From contig NZ_JAWHTE010000021.1 of the NCBI RefSeq assembly GCF_032586175.1, forward strand, positions 18,821 through 82,820: a stretch of DNA of 64,000 nt, in the 5' to 3' direction. The notes under the pieces are model-generated. The model was not told where the DNA came from and did not search any database. It saw only the letters and a program-made list of their open reading frames with translations. This DNA comes from Ovoidimarina sediminis. Its GTDB lineage: Bacteria; Pseudomonadota; Alphaproteobacteria; Rhodobacterales; Rhodobacteraceae. Positions 24,919 through 34,642 of this stretch are shown one piece after another (the first letter of the stretch is position 1; each line of letters starts with the position of its first letter). The translations under genes and the position numbers were made by a program.

Positions 24919-25380
24919 ATGAAACTGAGCACGAAGGGCCGCTATGCGATGGTCGCGCTTGCGGATCTGGCGAGCGCGCCCGAAGGGACGCTGGTGTCGC
25001 TTTCGGAACTGAGCAAGCGGCAGAACATCTCGCTGCCCTATCTCGAACAGCTTTTCGTGAAGCTGCGGCGGGCGGGGCTTGTGGAAAGCGTGCGGGGGCC
25101 CGGCGGCGGCTATGCGCTGGCGCGGGCGGCCTCGGACATCCGGGTGAGCGAGATCCTGGGCGCGGTGGACGAGACGGTGAGCGCGATGGAAACCGGCGCG
25201 GGGGCATCCGGCGCGGCCTCGGGAACGCGGGCGCAGAGCCTGACGAACCGGCTGTGGGAGGGGCTGTCGGCCCATGTCTATGTCTTCCTGCACCAGACGC
25301 GGCTGTCGGATGTGGTGGGCAATACGCTGGCACCCTGTCCGGCGGTGCCCGCACTTCTGACCGTGGTGGACGACGGATGA
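24919..25380 (+). CDS. iscR: Rrf2 family regulator, IscR type lacking the cluster cysteines
   Basis: 153 aa from the ATG at 24919 (GGGAGGTC upstream). The Rrf2 winged helix is clear: MKLSTKGRYAMVALADLASAPEG, LSELSKRQNISLPYLEQLFVKLRRAGLVESVRGPGGGYALAR. In E. coli IscR three Cys in the segment after this ligate a [2Fe-2S] cluster; here that segment (ETVSAMETGAGASGAASGTRAQSLTNRLW) has none, and the protein has a single Cys (APCPAV, near the C-terminus). Rhodobacter IscR proteins are known to lack most of these ligands. It heads the cysteine-desulfurase/suf operon and probably represses it. Confidence 0.9.
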   Translation: MKLSTKGRYAMVALADLASAPEGTLVSLSELSKRQNISLPYLEQLFVKLRRAGLVESVRGPGGGYALARAASDIRVSEILGAVDETVSAMETGAGASGAASGTRAQSLTNRLWEGLSAHVYVFLHQTRLSDVVGNTLAPCPAVPALLTVVDDG

Positions 25381-25410
25381 CGATCGAGCGCCTGCGGCGG
25401 GTTTCCTTTC

Positions 25411-25470
25411 GTGGATCGGGGGCGCTGCCCCCGAACCCCCGGAGTATTTGTGCCAAAATGAAGGGGCGGG
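25411..25470. repeat. Dispersed palindromic intergenic repeat, copy 4 (reverse orientation)
   Basis: A GGGGGCGCTGCCCCC hairpin, then CCCCCGGAGTATTTGTGCCAAAATGAAGG. This is the reverse-complement form of the 9341 copy (GC hairpin, CCGG-TATTT, CCA-ATGAAGG). It lies between iscR and the desulfurase gene, inside the operon. Confidence 0.6.
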
Positions 25471-25489
25471 CCGGGATAGAGGGTGCGGC

Positions 25490-26560
25490 GTGAGCGGTCG
25501 GGTCTACCTCGACTGGAACGCGACCGCGCCGTTGCGGGCGGAGGCGCGCGACGCGATGGTTGCGGCCTTCGATCTGGTGGGCAACCCGTCTTCGGTGCAT
25601 GCCGAGGGGCGGGCGGCGAAGGGGCTCGTGGAGCGGGCGCGGGCGCAGGTGGCGGCGGCGGTGGGCTGCAAGCCTGTCGAAGTGATCTTCACCTCCGGCG
25701 CGACCGAGGCAGCGGGGGTGCTGGCGCATGTCGCTCCTCATGGCGCGGTGTGTGTCGACGAGACGGCCCATGATGCGCTTTGGGCGCAGTTCGACCTGAC
25801 CCATGTGGAGACGGGGCACAACGTGCTGGCGATGGGGGTGGCGAATTCCGAGACCGGCGTGATCGGGGAGGTGCCGGAGCGGGGGGCGGCGGGATACCCC
25901 TACGGCGCCTATCATGCGCAGAGCCTGCTTCTGGACGCGACCCAGGCAGTGGGGCGGATCCCGTGGTCGTTCGCCTGGTCGGGGGCGGATATGGCGATTT
26001 TAAGCGCCCACAAGCTGGGCGGACCGAAGGGGGTGGGGGCGCTGATCCTGCGCGATGGCCTTGATATCGAACCGCTTCTCAGGGGCGGCGGGCAGGAAAT
26101 GGGCCGCCGGTCGGGGACCGAGAACGTGGCCGGGATCGCGGGGTTCGGGGCCGCGGCGGAGGCCGCGATGGCCGATCTGGAGGCCGGAGCCTGGGCGCGC
26201 GTCGAGAAACTTAGAAATATTCTAGAAATAACTCTGGCCGATACGGCAAAAGAGACTATTTTTGTCGGGAAAGATCGGAATCGGCTTCCGAACACCTCCT
26301 GCTTCGCGACGCCCGGCTGGAAGGGCGAGACGCAGGTGATGGCGATGGACCTTGCGGGGTTCGCGATTTCCGCGGGCTCGGCCTGTTCGAGCGGCAAGGT
26401 GCGCGAAAGCCGGGTTCTGCGGGCGATGGGATATGCGGAGGATGTGGCGAAGAGCGCCGTTCGCGTCTCTCTCGGCCCCGCGACGACGGAAGACGAGGTT
26501 CTGCGCTTTTGCGAGGCGTGGGGCCGGGCATACGGGAAGTTCCGCCAGAGGGCGGCGTGA
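25490..26560 (+). CDS. Cysteine desulfurase (NifS/IscS-like)
   Basis: 356 aa from a GTG at 25490; longer readings would translate the palindromic repeat. A PLP-dependent class V aminotransferase that removes sulfur from cysteine for Fe-S assembly. GNPSSVHAEGRAAK, TSGATEA, the PLP Lys in LSAHKLGGPKGVG, GGGQEMGRRSGTENV and the catalytic Cys in SAGSACSSGK (near residue 300) are all present. The operon also has sufS, so two desulfurases are made. An unusually AT-rich patch with rare codons (about 26205-26270, KLRNILEITLADTAKETIF) includes an Irr-like palindrome. The stop is followed 18 bases later by sufB. Confidence 0.93.
   Translation: MSGRVYLDWNATAPLRAEARDAMVAAFDLVGNPSSVHAEGRAAKGLVERARAQVAAAVGCKPVEVIFTSGATEAAGVLAHVAPHGAVCVDETAHDALWAQFDLTHVETGHNVLAMGVANSETGVIGEVPERGAAGYPYGAYHAQSLLLDATQAVGRIPWSFAWSGADMAILSAHKLGGPKGVGALILRDGLDIEPLLRGGGQEMGRRSGTENVAGIAGFGAAAEAAMADLEAGAWARVEKLRNILEITLADTAKETIFVGKDRNRLPNTSCFATPGWKGETQVMAMDLAGFAISAGSACSSGKVRESRVLRAMGYAEDVAKSAVRVSLGPATTEDEVLRFCEAWGRAYGKFRQRAA
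26211..26225 (+). promoter_or_regulatory. Irr-like palindrome inside the desulfurase gene
   Basis: TTAGAAATATTCTAG matches TTAGAA-N3-TTCTAA except for the last base. It lies about 370 bases upstream of sufB in an AT-rich patch of a GC-rich gene. It might be a secondary iron-control site or chance. Confidence 0.3.
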
Positions 26561-26578
26561 GACAAAGGATGTGACGGG

Positions 26579-28099
26579 ATGAGCGCGCTCGATGTGAACG
26601 TCAAGGAAGGCGTCGACCAGGAAACGGTGGATGCCGTCGAAAAGCTTTCCGGCAAGTACAAGTACGGCTGGGAAACCGAGATCGAGATGGAATACGCGCC
26701 GAAGGGCGTGACCCCCGATATCGTGCGGCTGATTTCGGAAAAGAACGGCGAGCCGGAGTGGATGACCGAATGGCGGCTGTCGGCGTTCCAGCGCTGGGAG
26801 CAGATGGACGAGCCGGAATGGGCGATGGTCGATTACCCGAAGATCGACTACCAGGACCAGTATTACTACGCCCGGCCGAAGAGCATGGAGGCGAAGCCGA
26901 AGAGCCTCGACGAGGTGGACCCGAAGCTTCTGGAGACCTATTCGAAGCTGGGCATTCCGCTGAAGGAGCAGATGATCCTCGCGGGCGTCGAGGGGGCGGA
27001 AAACGCGCCGGCGGAAGGCCGCAAGGTGGCGGTCGATGCCGTCTTTGACAGCGTGAGCGTGGGCACGACCTTCCAGGAGGAGCTGAAGAAGCACGGGGTG
27101 ATCTTCTGCTCGATCTCGGAAGCCGTGCGGGAGCATCCGGAGCTTGTGAAGAAATACCTAGGCTCGGTCGTGCCGCCCTCGGACAATTTCTTTGCGACGC
27201 TGAATTCCGCGGTCTTCTCCGATGGCTCGTTCGTTTACGTGCCGCCGGGGGTGCGCTGTCCGATGGAGCTTTCAACCTATTTCCGGATCAATGCGGAGAA
27301 TACCGGCCAGTTCGAGCGGACGCTGATCATCGCCGACAAGGGCTCTTACGTGAGTTACCTCGAAGGCTGCACCGCGCCGATGCGGGACACCCATCAGCTT
27401 CATGCCGCCGTCGTGGAACTGGTGGCGCTGGAAGACGCGGAGATCAAGTATTCGACGGTGCAGAACTGGTATCCCGGCGACGAGAACGGCAAGGGTGGGA
27501 TCTACAACTTCGTGACGAAGCGCGCCGATTGCCGGGGCGACCGGTCGAAGGTGATGTGGACGCAGGTTGAGACGGGATCGGCCGTGACGTGGAAGTATCC
27601 CTCCTGCATCCTGCGGGGCGAGGGGAGCCAGGGCGAGTTCTATTCCATCGCGATCACGAACAACCGGCAGCAGGCGGATACCGGCACGAAGATGGTGCAT
27701 CTGGGGAAGAACACCAAAAGCCGGATCGTGTCGAAAGGGATTTCCGCGGGGCGGGCGCAGAACACCTATCGCGGCCTCGTGTCGATGCACCCGAAGGCGA
27801 AGAACAGCCGGAACTATACCCAGTGCGACAGCCTGCTGATCGGCGACAAGTGCGGGGCACATACGGTGCCTTACATCGAGGTGAAGAACAACTCCTCGCG
27901 CGTCGAGCATGAGGCGACGACATCGAAGGTCGATGACGACCAGATGTTCTATTGCCGTCAGCGGGGCATGGACGAGGAAGAGGCCGTGGCGCTGATCGTC
28001 AACGGTTTCGCCAAGGAAGTGCTTCAGGCGCTGCCGATGGAGTTCGCCATGGAGGCGCAGCAGCTGGTGGCGATTTCGCTGGAAGGGTCGGTGGGGTGA
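26579..28099 (+). CDS. sufB: Fe-S cluster scaffold subunit SufB
   Basis: 506 aa, usual length. SufB forms the SufB-C2-D scaffold on which clusters are built, receiving sulfur from SufS. Diagnostic segments are EPEWMTEWRLSAFQRW, a C-terminal beta-helix with FYSIAITNNRQQADTGTKMVHLGKNTKSRIVSKGISAGRAQNTYRG, SRNYTQCDSLLIGDKCGAHTVPYIEVKN (with the conserved cluster/sulfur-relay Cys), and HEATTSKVDDDQMFYCRQRGMDEEEAVALIVNGF. It follows the desulfurase gene by 18 bases. Confidence 0.98.
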   Translation: MSALDVNVKEGVDQETVDAVEKLSGKYKYGWETEIEMEYAPKGVTPDIVRLISEKNGEPEWMTEWRLSAFQRWEQMDEPEWAMVDYPKIDYQDQYYYARPKSMEAKPKSLDEVDPKLLETYSKLGIPLKEQMILAGVEGAENAPAEGRKVAVDAVFDSVSVGTTFQEELKKHGVIFCSISEAVREHPELVKKYLGSVVPPSDNFFATLNSAVFSDGSFVYVPPGVRCPMELSTYFRINAENTGQFERTLIIADKGSYVSYLEGCTAPMRDTHQLHAAVVELVALEDAEIKYSTVQNWYPGDENGKGGIYNFVTKRADCRGDRSKVMWTQVETGSAVTWKYPSCILRGEGSQGEFYSIAITNNRQQADTGTKMVHLGKNTKSRIVSKGISAGRAQNTYRGLVSMHPKAKNSRNYTQCDSLLIGDKCGAHTVPYIEVKNNSSRVEHEATTSKVDDDQMFYCRQRGMDEEEAVALIVNGFAKEVLQALPMEFAMEAQQLVAISLEGSVG

Positions 28100-28217
28100 C
28101 CTGCTGAGCCTTCCTGCAAGGCGTTTACGGGCCGGCTTTTCGCTTTGATCCGCCGGCCCCTGGTTCCTCGACAAATCTGCGGGATGTGAGCCGATGACCC
28201 CCTGGGGAGAGAGTAAG

Positions 28218-28529
28218 ATGATCGTGACGACGACGCCCTCGATCGAGGGCAAGAGCATCACCGGCTATCACGGGGTCGTAGTGGGCGAGGCCATTCTGGG
28301 GGCGAATGTGTTCCGGGATCTGTTCGCCTCGATCACCGATATCGTGGGCGGCCGGTCGGGGGCCTATGAGCAGGAGCTTGGGAAGGCGCGGGACATCGCG
28401 CTGCGCGAGCTTCAGGAGCGGGCCATGGCGCAGGGGGCGAATGCCGTTGTGGGCGTCGACCTCGATTACGAGGTGATCAACAACATGCTGATGGTCTCGG
28501 CCAGCGGCACGGCGGTGACGGTGGCGTGA
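28218..28529 (+). CDS. YbjQ/UPF0145 family protein
   Basis: 103 aa from the ATG at 28218 (GGGGAGAGAG upstream). The pattern MIVTTTPSIEGKSITGYHGVVVGEAILGANVFRDLFASITDIVGGRSGAYEQELGKARDIALRELQERAMAQGANAVVGVDLDYE is the full UPF0145 (heavy-metal-binding) domain. It forms pentamers in solved structures; the role is unknown. Inserted between sufB and the cupin gene; its stop overlaps the next start (TGATG). Confidence 0.92.
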   Translation: MIVTTTPSIEGKSITGYHGVVVGEAILGANVFRDLFASITDIVGGRSGAYEQELGKARDIALRELQERAMAQGANAVVGVDLDYEVINNMLMVSASGTAVTVA

Positions 28530-29035
28530 TGGCGGGGCCCGTCGTTCATATCGACGACCTGCGCCGGTTTCCGACGGCGCCCGAGGGCGGCAGCGGCCGC
28601 TTCGGGGTGGAGGTGTCGCCGGTGGGCGAGGCGCTGGGGCTGACGGGCCTCGGGATCATGGTGATGACGGTTGAGCCGGGCAAGCGGGCGTTTCCGTTTC
28701 ACAACCACCTTGGGAATGACGAGGCCTTCGTGATCCTCGAAGGTGAGGGTACCTACCGGTTTGGCGAGAGCGAACATGCGGTGCGGGCCGGATCGATCTG
28801 TGCCGCGCCGAAGGGCGGGCCGGACACCGCGCATCAGCTGATCAATACCGGGAGCGGCCCCTTGCGCTATATCGGGCTGTCGACGACGCAGGACCCGGAT
28901 GTGGTGGAGTATCCCGACAGCGGGAAATACGCCGCCATCGCGGTGGCCCCCGGAGCCTCGTTCATGGAGGCGCATCTGAAGGTGATCGGGCGGGCCGAGG
29001 CCACGCTCGATTACTGGGACGGGGAGGACATTTAG
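28529..29035 (+). CDS. Cupin domain protein
   Basis: 168 aa with one cupin_2 barrel: motif 1 PFHNHLGNDEAFVILEGEGTYRFG (His/His/Glu metal ligands) and motif 2 CAAPKGGPDTAHQLINTGSGPLRYIGLST with the third His. The C-terminal extension ends in DYWDGEDI, a tail typical of this proteobacterial cupin group. A metal-binding enzyme or sensor is expected; the substrate is unknown. Its start overlaps the YbjQ gene stop by one base (TGATG), so it is translationally coupled within the suf operon. Confidence 0.88.
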   Translation: MAGPVVHIDDLRRFPTAPEGGSGRFGVEVSPVGEALGLTGLGIMVMTVEPGKRAFPFHNHLGNDEAFVILEGEGTYRFGESEHAVRAGSICAAPKGGPDTAHQLINTGSGPLRYIGLSTTQDPDVVEYPDSGKYAAIAVAPGASFMEAHLKVIGRAEATLDYWDGEDI

Positions 29036-29189
29036 CCAGTGTTACCCGTCATTAACCACGATTTGGCGACATTCGTGAGCCCGGTCACGCAAATCGGACG
29101 TCTGTGCGCCCAAAACTCCCCCCGTATGCCACGTTTCCGCCCTCTTTCCGGGGCAAGAAACGGCCAAGCGGAGAGTGTGGAGTTTTCTC

Positions 29190-29756
29190 ATGGCTGTTAT
29201 GGCGGAAGGACAGAAGCAGAGCTTTCAGGACCGGATCGGGCGCATCGAAAAGGGCGGTGCGAACACGATGGGCACCATCTATATGGGTGCGGTCGAGGCG
29301 GATGGGAAAACCATCCAGCCGAAGCGCCGGAAGCGGAAGGGCGGGGGGCTGATCGTCGGCCTTCTGATGCTGCCGCTGGCGATCGTCTTTGGCGGGATCG
29401 CGATGCTGGGCGGGCGGATCGGCCTGTTTCAGCTTGCCGCGCAGCCCGACCTGATCGCCGAGGAATATGCCGAAACGATCATGGCCTGGGGCGACCTGGG
29501 GATCGGGCTTGTGCTGATGTTCGTCTTCGCGGTCGCGCTGAAGATGGGCAAGGGCATCCGGAAATACGGGCTGGCCGCCGGTTTCATCGCCGTGATGCTG
29601 GGCGAGCCGCTTCTGATCCAACAGGCGCCGGAGCTGTTCGTGCCCGCCTTCTCGGAAGAGTATGTGGCCGAGATGATGACGGCCGAGTCGCAGCTCGAGC
29701 GGCTGCCGGAGTGGATCGAAAGCGCGAAGGCCTATATCGCGTCAGAGGACGGCTGA
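29190..29756 (+). CDS. Conserved membrane protein of the suf operon
   Basis: 188 aa from the ATG at 29190 (GGAG upstream). A basic N-terminus (KTIQPKRRKRKGGG) precedes helix 1 (LIVGLLMLPLAIVFGGIAMLGG). Helix 2 is DLGIGLVLMFVFAVALKMG and helix 3 is YGLAAGFIAVMLGEPLLI. The C-terminal helix is acidic (VPAFSEEYVAEMMTAESQLERLPEWIESAKAYI). Proteins like this sit between sufB and sufC in Rhodobacterales suf operons, but no function is known to me. A gap of about 150 bases separates it from the cupin gene. Confidence 0.8.
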   Translation: MAVMAEGQKQSFQDRIGRIEKGGANTMGTIYMGAVEADGKTIQPKRRKRKGGGLIVGLLMLPLAIVFGGIAMLGGRIGLFQLAAQPDLIAEEYAETIMAWGDLGIGLVLMFVFAVALKMGKGIRKYGLAAGFIAVMLGEPLLIQQAPELFVPAFSEEYVAEMMTAESQLERLPEWIESAKAYIASEDG

Positions 29757-29847
29757 GCCGCCTCACCCCAAACACTGAAATCCTGAATTCGGAGGGCCCC
29801 GCGCTGCGCGGGCGCCCTCTTTCGTCATGCCTGCAATGAGGACTAAG

Positions 29848-30603
29848 ATGCTGAAGATCGAGAACCTGCACGTATCGCTGGAAGAGGAAGAGAAGGAGAT
29901 CCTGAAAGGGGTCAACCTCGAGGTGGAGGCCGGGAGCGTTCACGCGATCATGGGCCCCAACGGATCGGGCAAGTCGACGCTGTCCTATGTGCTGTCGGGG
30001 CGCGACGGGTACGAGGTGACGGACGGAACGGCGACGCTGGAAGGCGAGGACGTTCTAGAGATGGAGCCCGAGGAGCGGGCGGCGGCCGGGCTGTTCCTGG
30101 CGTTCCAGTACCCCGTCGAGATCCCCGGCGTGGGCAACATGACCTTCCTCAGGACCGCGATGAACGCGCAGCGGAAGGCGCGCGGCGAAGACGAGATGAG
30201 TGCGGCGGATTTCCTGAAGCTCGTGCGCGAGAAGGCGAAGGATCTGAAGATCGACGCCGATATGCTGAAGCGCCCCGTGAACGTGGGCTTTTCGGGCGGC
30301 GAGAAGAAGCGGAACGAGATTTTGCAGATGGCCGTGCTGGAGCCCAAGATGTGCATCCTGGACGAGACGGATTCCGGCCTTGACGTCGATGCGATGAAGC
30401 TGGTGGCCGACGGCGTGAACGCGCTGCGCAGCGAAGGCCGGGGCTTCCTGGTTATCACGCATTATCAAAGGCTTCTGGACCATATCAAACCCGATGTCGT
30501 GCATATCATGGCGAATGGCCGGATCGTGAAGACGGGCGGGCCCGAGCTTGCGCTCGAGGTTGAGGAGAACGGCTATGCCGATATCCTGAAGGAGGTGGCG
30601 TGA
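29848..30603 (+). CDS. sufC: Fe-S assembly ATPase SufC
   Basis: 251 aa from the ATG at 29848 (GAGG seven bases upstream). ABC-type ATPase of the SufBC2D scaffold. Walker A is IMGPNGSGKSTLSYVLSG, the Q-loop region is FLAFQYPVEIPGVGN, the signature is FSGGEKKRNEILQ, Walker B is MCILDETDSGLDVD and the H-loop is VITHYQRLL. No membrane partner is expected for SufC; it drives conformational change in SufB/SufD. The stop overlaps the sufD start (TGATG). Confidence 0.98.
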   Translation: MLKIENLHVSLEEEEKEILKGVNLEVEAGSVHAIMGPNGSGKSTLSYVLSGRDGYEVTDGTATLEGEDVLEMEPEERAAAGLFLAFQYPVEIPGVGNMTFLRTAMNAQRKARGEDEMSAADFLKLVREKAKDLKIDADMLKRPVNVGFSGGEKKRNEILQMAVLEPKMCILDETDSGLDVDAMKLVADGVNALRSEGRGFLVITHYQRLLDHIKPDVVHIMANGRIVKTGGPELALEVEENGYADILKEVA

Positions 30604-31898
30604 TGGCGCTTCCGCAAGCGAAGCTTGATGCGACCGAGGCGCGGCTTGACGGGCTGAGCCTTCCGGCCGGCGCGGGCTGGGCCGTGGCGGCGCGGGAAGA
30701 GGCGCTGGCGCGGCTCAGGGCCATGGGCCTGCCGGGGCGGCGCGACGAATACTGGCGCTTCACCAACCCCGAGGCGCTGAACCGCCCCGATGCGCCGGAG
30801 GCCGCGATCTTCGACGCGGGCGACGAGAGCCCGGTCTTTGGCGGGGTCGACCGGCTGAAGATCGTGTTCGTCGACGGCGTGTTCCGGCCCGATCTGTCGG
30901 ACCCGCTTGAGATGGCGGGGCTGGAGATCGAGCTTCTGTCGGAGGCGCAGGGGAAAGACATTCACTGGGCCAAGGAGTTCTACGGCGTTCTCGAGGCGCG
31001 GGGGCAGGCCCCCGTGGCGCGGCCCTTCGCGGCGCTGAACACCGCGTTCGCGAGCGACGGCATCCTGATCCGGGCGACCGGCAAGGCGGCGCGGCCCGTG
31101 GCGTTCATCTACCTGCATGAAGACACAACGTCGGACGCGACGCTGCACCATGTGGTGCGCGTCGAGGAGGGCGCGGAGCTGACCGTGCTGGAGGTTGGCC
31201 CTGCGGCGGCGCGGTTCAACAAGTGCATGGAGGTCGACGTGGCCGATACCGGCACGTTCCACCACGTGCGCGCGCAGGGCCGGGATCACGAGCGGCGCGC
31301 GATGACCCATATCTTCGCGCGGCTGGGGCGCGAAAGCATCTACAAGAGCTTTACGCTGACCGCGAATGGCGTGCTGACGCGAAACGAGCACGTCGTCGAA
31401 CTGACCGGCGACGATACCGTGGCCCATGTGGCCGGCGCGTGCCTGGGCGATGGCGGGGCGTTTCACCATGACGACACCGTCTTCATCACCCATGACGCCG
31501 TGAATTGCGAAAGCCGGCAGGTGTTCAAGAAGGTGCTGCGGAACGGGGCCACGGGCGTTTTCCAGGGCAAGATCCTGGTGAAGGAAGGCGCGCAGAAGAC
31601 CGATGGCTACCAGATCAGCCAGTCGCTTCTTCTGGACGAGGATTCGGTGTTCCTGGCGAAGCCCGAGCTTGAGATCTATGCCGACGACGTGGCCTGTTCG
31701 CACGGGAGCACCTCTGGCGCGATCGACGAGACGGCGCTGTTCTACCTGCGGTCGCGCGGGATTCCGCACACGGATGCGCAGGACCTGATGGTGCTGGCTT
31801 TCGTTTCGGAAGCGATCGACGAGATCGAGGACGAGGCCCTGGCCGAAGACATGCGCACCCGCCTCGAGGGATGGCTGAGCCGGCACAGACACGGCTGA
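30603..31898 (+). CDS. sufD: Fe-S cluster assembly protein SufD
   Basis: 431 aa from the ATG at 30603. SufD pairs with SufB in the scaffold. Seen here are GLPGRRDEYWRFTNPEAL near residue 45, a beta-helix core with TGVFQGKILVKEGAQKTDGYQISQSLLLDEDSVFLAKPELEIYADDVACSHGSTSGAIDETALFYLRSRGIPHTDAQDLMVLAFVSE (the C-terminal SufBD signature with the conserved His in CSHG). Translationally coupled to sufC, and followed one base later by a YIP1-like gene. Confidence 0.97.
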   Translation: MALPQAKLDATEARLDGLSLPAGAGWAVAAREEALARLRAMGLPGRRDEYWRFTNPEALNRPDAPEAAIFDAGDESPVFGGVDRLKIVFVDGVFRPDLSDPLEMAGLEIELLSEAQGKDIHWAKEFYGVLEARGQAPVARPFAALNTAFASDGILIRATGKAARPVAFIYLHEDTTSDATLHHVVRVEEGAELTVLEVGPAAARFNKCMEVDVADTGTFHHVRAQGRDHERRAMTHIFARLGRESIYKSFTLTANGVLTRNEHVVELTGDDTVAHVAGACLGDGGAFHHDDTVFITHDAVNCESRQVFKKVLRNGATGVFQGKILVKEGAQKTDGYQISQSLLLDEDSVFLAKPELEIYADDVACSHGSTSGAIDETALFYLRSRGIPHTDAQDLMVLAFVSEAIDEIEDEALAEDMRTRLEGWLSRHRHG

Positions 31899-31899
31899 T

Positions 31900-32391
31900 A
31901 TGAGCGTCACCTGGGACATCCTGCGCACCTACCGCGCGCCGCGGGAGGTGGTGCGCCGCCGCGCCGGCGGCGTGCCGAGCGAGGCGCGTGCGCTGGCCGT
32001 TCTGCTGGCGGGGTGCCTTCTGTTGTTCGTGGCGCGGCTGCCGGCGCTGCGGCGGCAGGCCTTCGACGACCCGTCGGTGCCCTTCGAGGGGCTGGTGGCC
32101 GGGGCGCTGGTGGGGGTGATGTTCATGGCGCCGCTTCTGTTTTACGTGCTCGCCGCCCTGTCGCATCTGGTGGCGAAGCTCGTTGGCGGGGCGGGCACGT
32201 GGTATGGCGCGCGGGTCGCCCTGTTCTGGGCGCTTCTGGCCGCCGCGCCCGCCTTTCTTCTAAGCGGGCTGGTGCAGGGCTTTGTCGGGCAAGGAGTTGC
32301 CGTTTCGATCACCGGCACCCTTGCGGGCGCGGTGTTTCTGGTGTTCTGGGTCATGGGACTGATCGAGGTAGAGCGGAGGCAGCCGGCGTGA
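31900..32391 (+). CDS. YIP1 family membrane protein, first of two
   Basis: 163 aa with four to five hydrophobic helices (ALAVLLAGCLLLFVARL, FEGLVAGALVGVMFMAPLLFYVLAALSHLVAKLVGG, ALFWALLAAAPAFLLSGLVQG, ITGTLAGAVFLVFWVMGLI). The pattern is that of the YIP1 (PF04893) superfamily. The C-terminal GLIEVERRQPA runs directly into the next gene through a GTGA overlap. Pairs of such genes between sufD and sufS are a Rhodobacterales habit; their contribution to Fe-S assembly is unknown. Confidence 0.8.
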   Translation: MSVTWDILRTYRAPREVVRRRAGGVPSEARALAVLLAGCLLLFVARLPALRRQAFDDPSVPFEGLVAGALVGVMFMAPLLFYVLAALSHLVAKLVGGAGTWYGARVALFWALLAAAPAFLLSGLVQGFVGQGVAVSITGTLAGAVFLVFWVMGLIEVERRQPA

Positions 32392-32987
32392 GCCTGAGCT
32401 TTTCCGAATTGATGCGCATGGTGCTGCGCACCCTTCAGAACCCGCGAGAGGGGGCGGCGGAGGTGCTGGCGCTTGGCATCCCGCGGGAGGCGCACTGGCT
32501 TCTGGTGGCCGTCGTTGTGGTTCTGTCGTCGCTTCTGACCGAGTTTTTCGCCGTGGTGGCGATGATGGGCAGCCCCGCCTCGGCGATGGGCCAGCCCAGC
32601 CTCGTGCTGACGCTGGCGGTGCATCTTGGCAGCATCGTGATGCTGATCGTGCTGGTGCAGGGGATCGGGCGCGCGATGGGCGGCACGGGGCGCGTGGAAG
32701 AGACCACGGTGCTGATGTGCTGGCTGCAATTCGTGATGATGGTGGTGAGCGTGGCGCAGACGCTTCTCATCCTTCTGATGCCGCCGATCGCGGCGGTGGT
32801 TCTGTTTGCGGGTGTGGGAATTCTTCTGTGGTTGCTCACGCATTTCGTGGCCGTGCTGCACGGGTTTCGCTCGTTGGCGGGGGTGTTCGGGATGATCCTC
32901 GGGACGGCCTTTCTGATCGCCGTCGTGCTGACGATCCTGCTGCAGATGGCCGGTGTGGAATTCCCGATGCCCGAGGGGGCTGTTTAG
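32388..32987 (+). CDS. YIP1 family membrane protein, second of two
   Basis: 199 aa from a GTG at 32388 that overlaps the previous stop by 4 bases. The start LSFSELMRMVLRTLQNPREGAAEVLALGIPREA is the YIP1 N-terminal pattern. Five hydrophobic segments follow (LLVAVVVVLSSLLTEFFAVVAMM, LVLTLAVHLGSIVMLIVLVQGIG, VLMCWLQFVMMVVSVAQTLLILLMPPIAAVVLFAGVGILLWLLTHFVAVLHG, VFGMILGTAFLIAVVLTILLQMAG). It ends immediately before sufS with no gap. Confidence 0.85.
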   Translation: MSLSFSELMRMVLRTLQNPREGAAEVLALGIPREAHWLLVAVVVVLSSLLTEFFAVVAMMGSPASAMGQPSLVLTLAVHLGSIVMLIVLVQGIGRAMGGTGRVEETTVLMCWLQFVMMVVSVAQTLLILLMPPIAAVVLFAGVGILLWLLTHFVAVLHGFRSLAGVFGMILGTAFLIAVVLTILLQMAGVEFPMPEGAV

Positions 32988-34208
<1,221 letters not shown>

Positions 34209-34271
34209 GGCGATGGTCGGCGGATTGGCCGCGGGCCGGACGCCCGGCCCGCGGCCTTGCCCGTTCCGGCG

Positions 34272-34403
34272 TCAGGCGCCGTCCGGCGGCGACAGGATGG
34301 ACTGAACCTTGTCATATGTCCGTTTCATCTCGACGTTGTGCCGGAAATGCGAGAGCGCGAATGCAATACGCTCCCAGTCCTCGCGGGTGAGGGCATCGGT
34401 CAT
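34272..34403 (-). CDS. Small hypothetical protein (43 aa)
   Basis: ATG at 34403, stop at 34272. The product starts MTDALTREDWERIAFALSHF, continues HNVEMKRTYDKVQSILS and ends PPDGA; charged, helical, no membrane segment. It is convergent with sufS and lies 125 bases from the tRNA-Arg gene. GC-rich third positions make it credible, but I know no family. Confidence 0.45.
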   Translation of the reverse strand: MTDALTREDWERIAFALSHFRHNVEMKRTYDKVQSILSPPDGA

Positions 34404-34528
34404 GTTTACACCATTTCACTGTTTACGGATGCCCCCGCGGCCGGGATAGGGCATGCAGGTGAAGAACCGGTTGCCCCGGGATTTTCCGTTGCAGGGGGTG
34501 GGTGGAGCGGCTATAGCCCTGCGCCAAG

Positions 34529-34616
<88 letters not shown>

Positions 34617-34642
34617 GAGTTAGTATTTTGGGGCAGAGGCTT

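Noticed and set aside
32013..32987. 324-codon reading of the second YIP1 gene
   Set aside because: The first 125 codons overlap the first YIP1 gene out of frame; the GTG at 32388 with a GTGA overlap gives a family-length protein.
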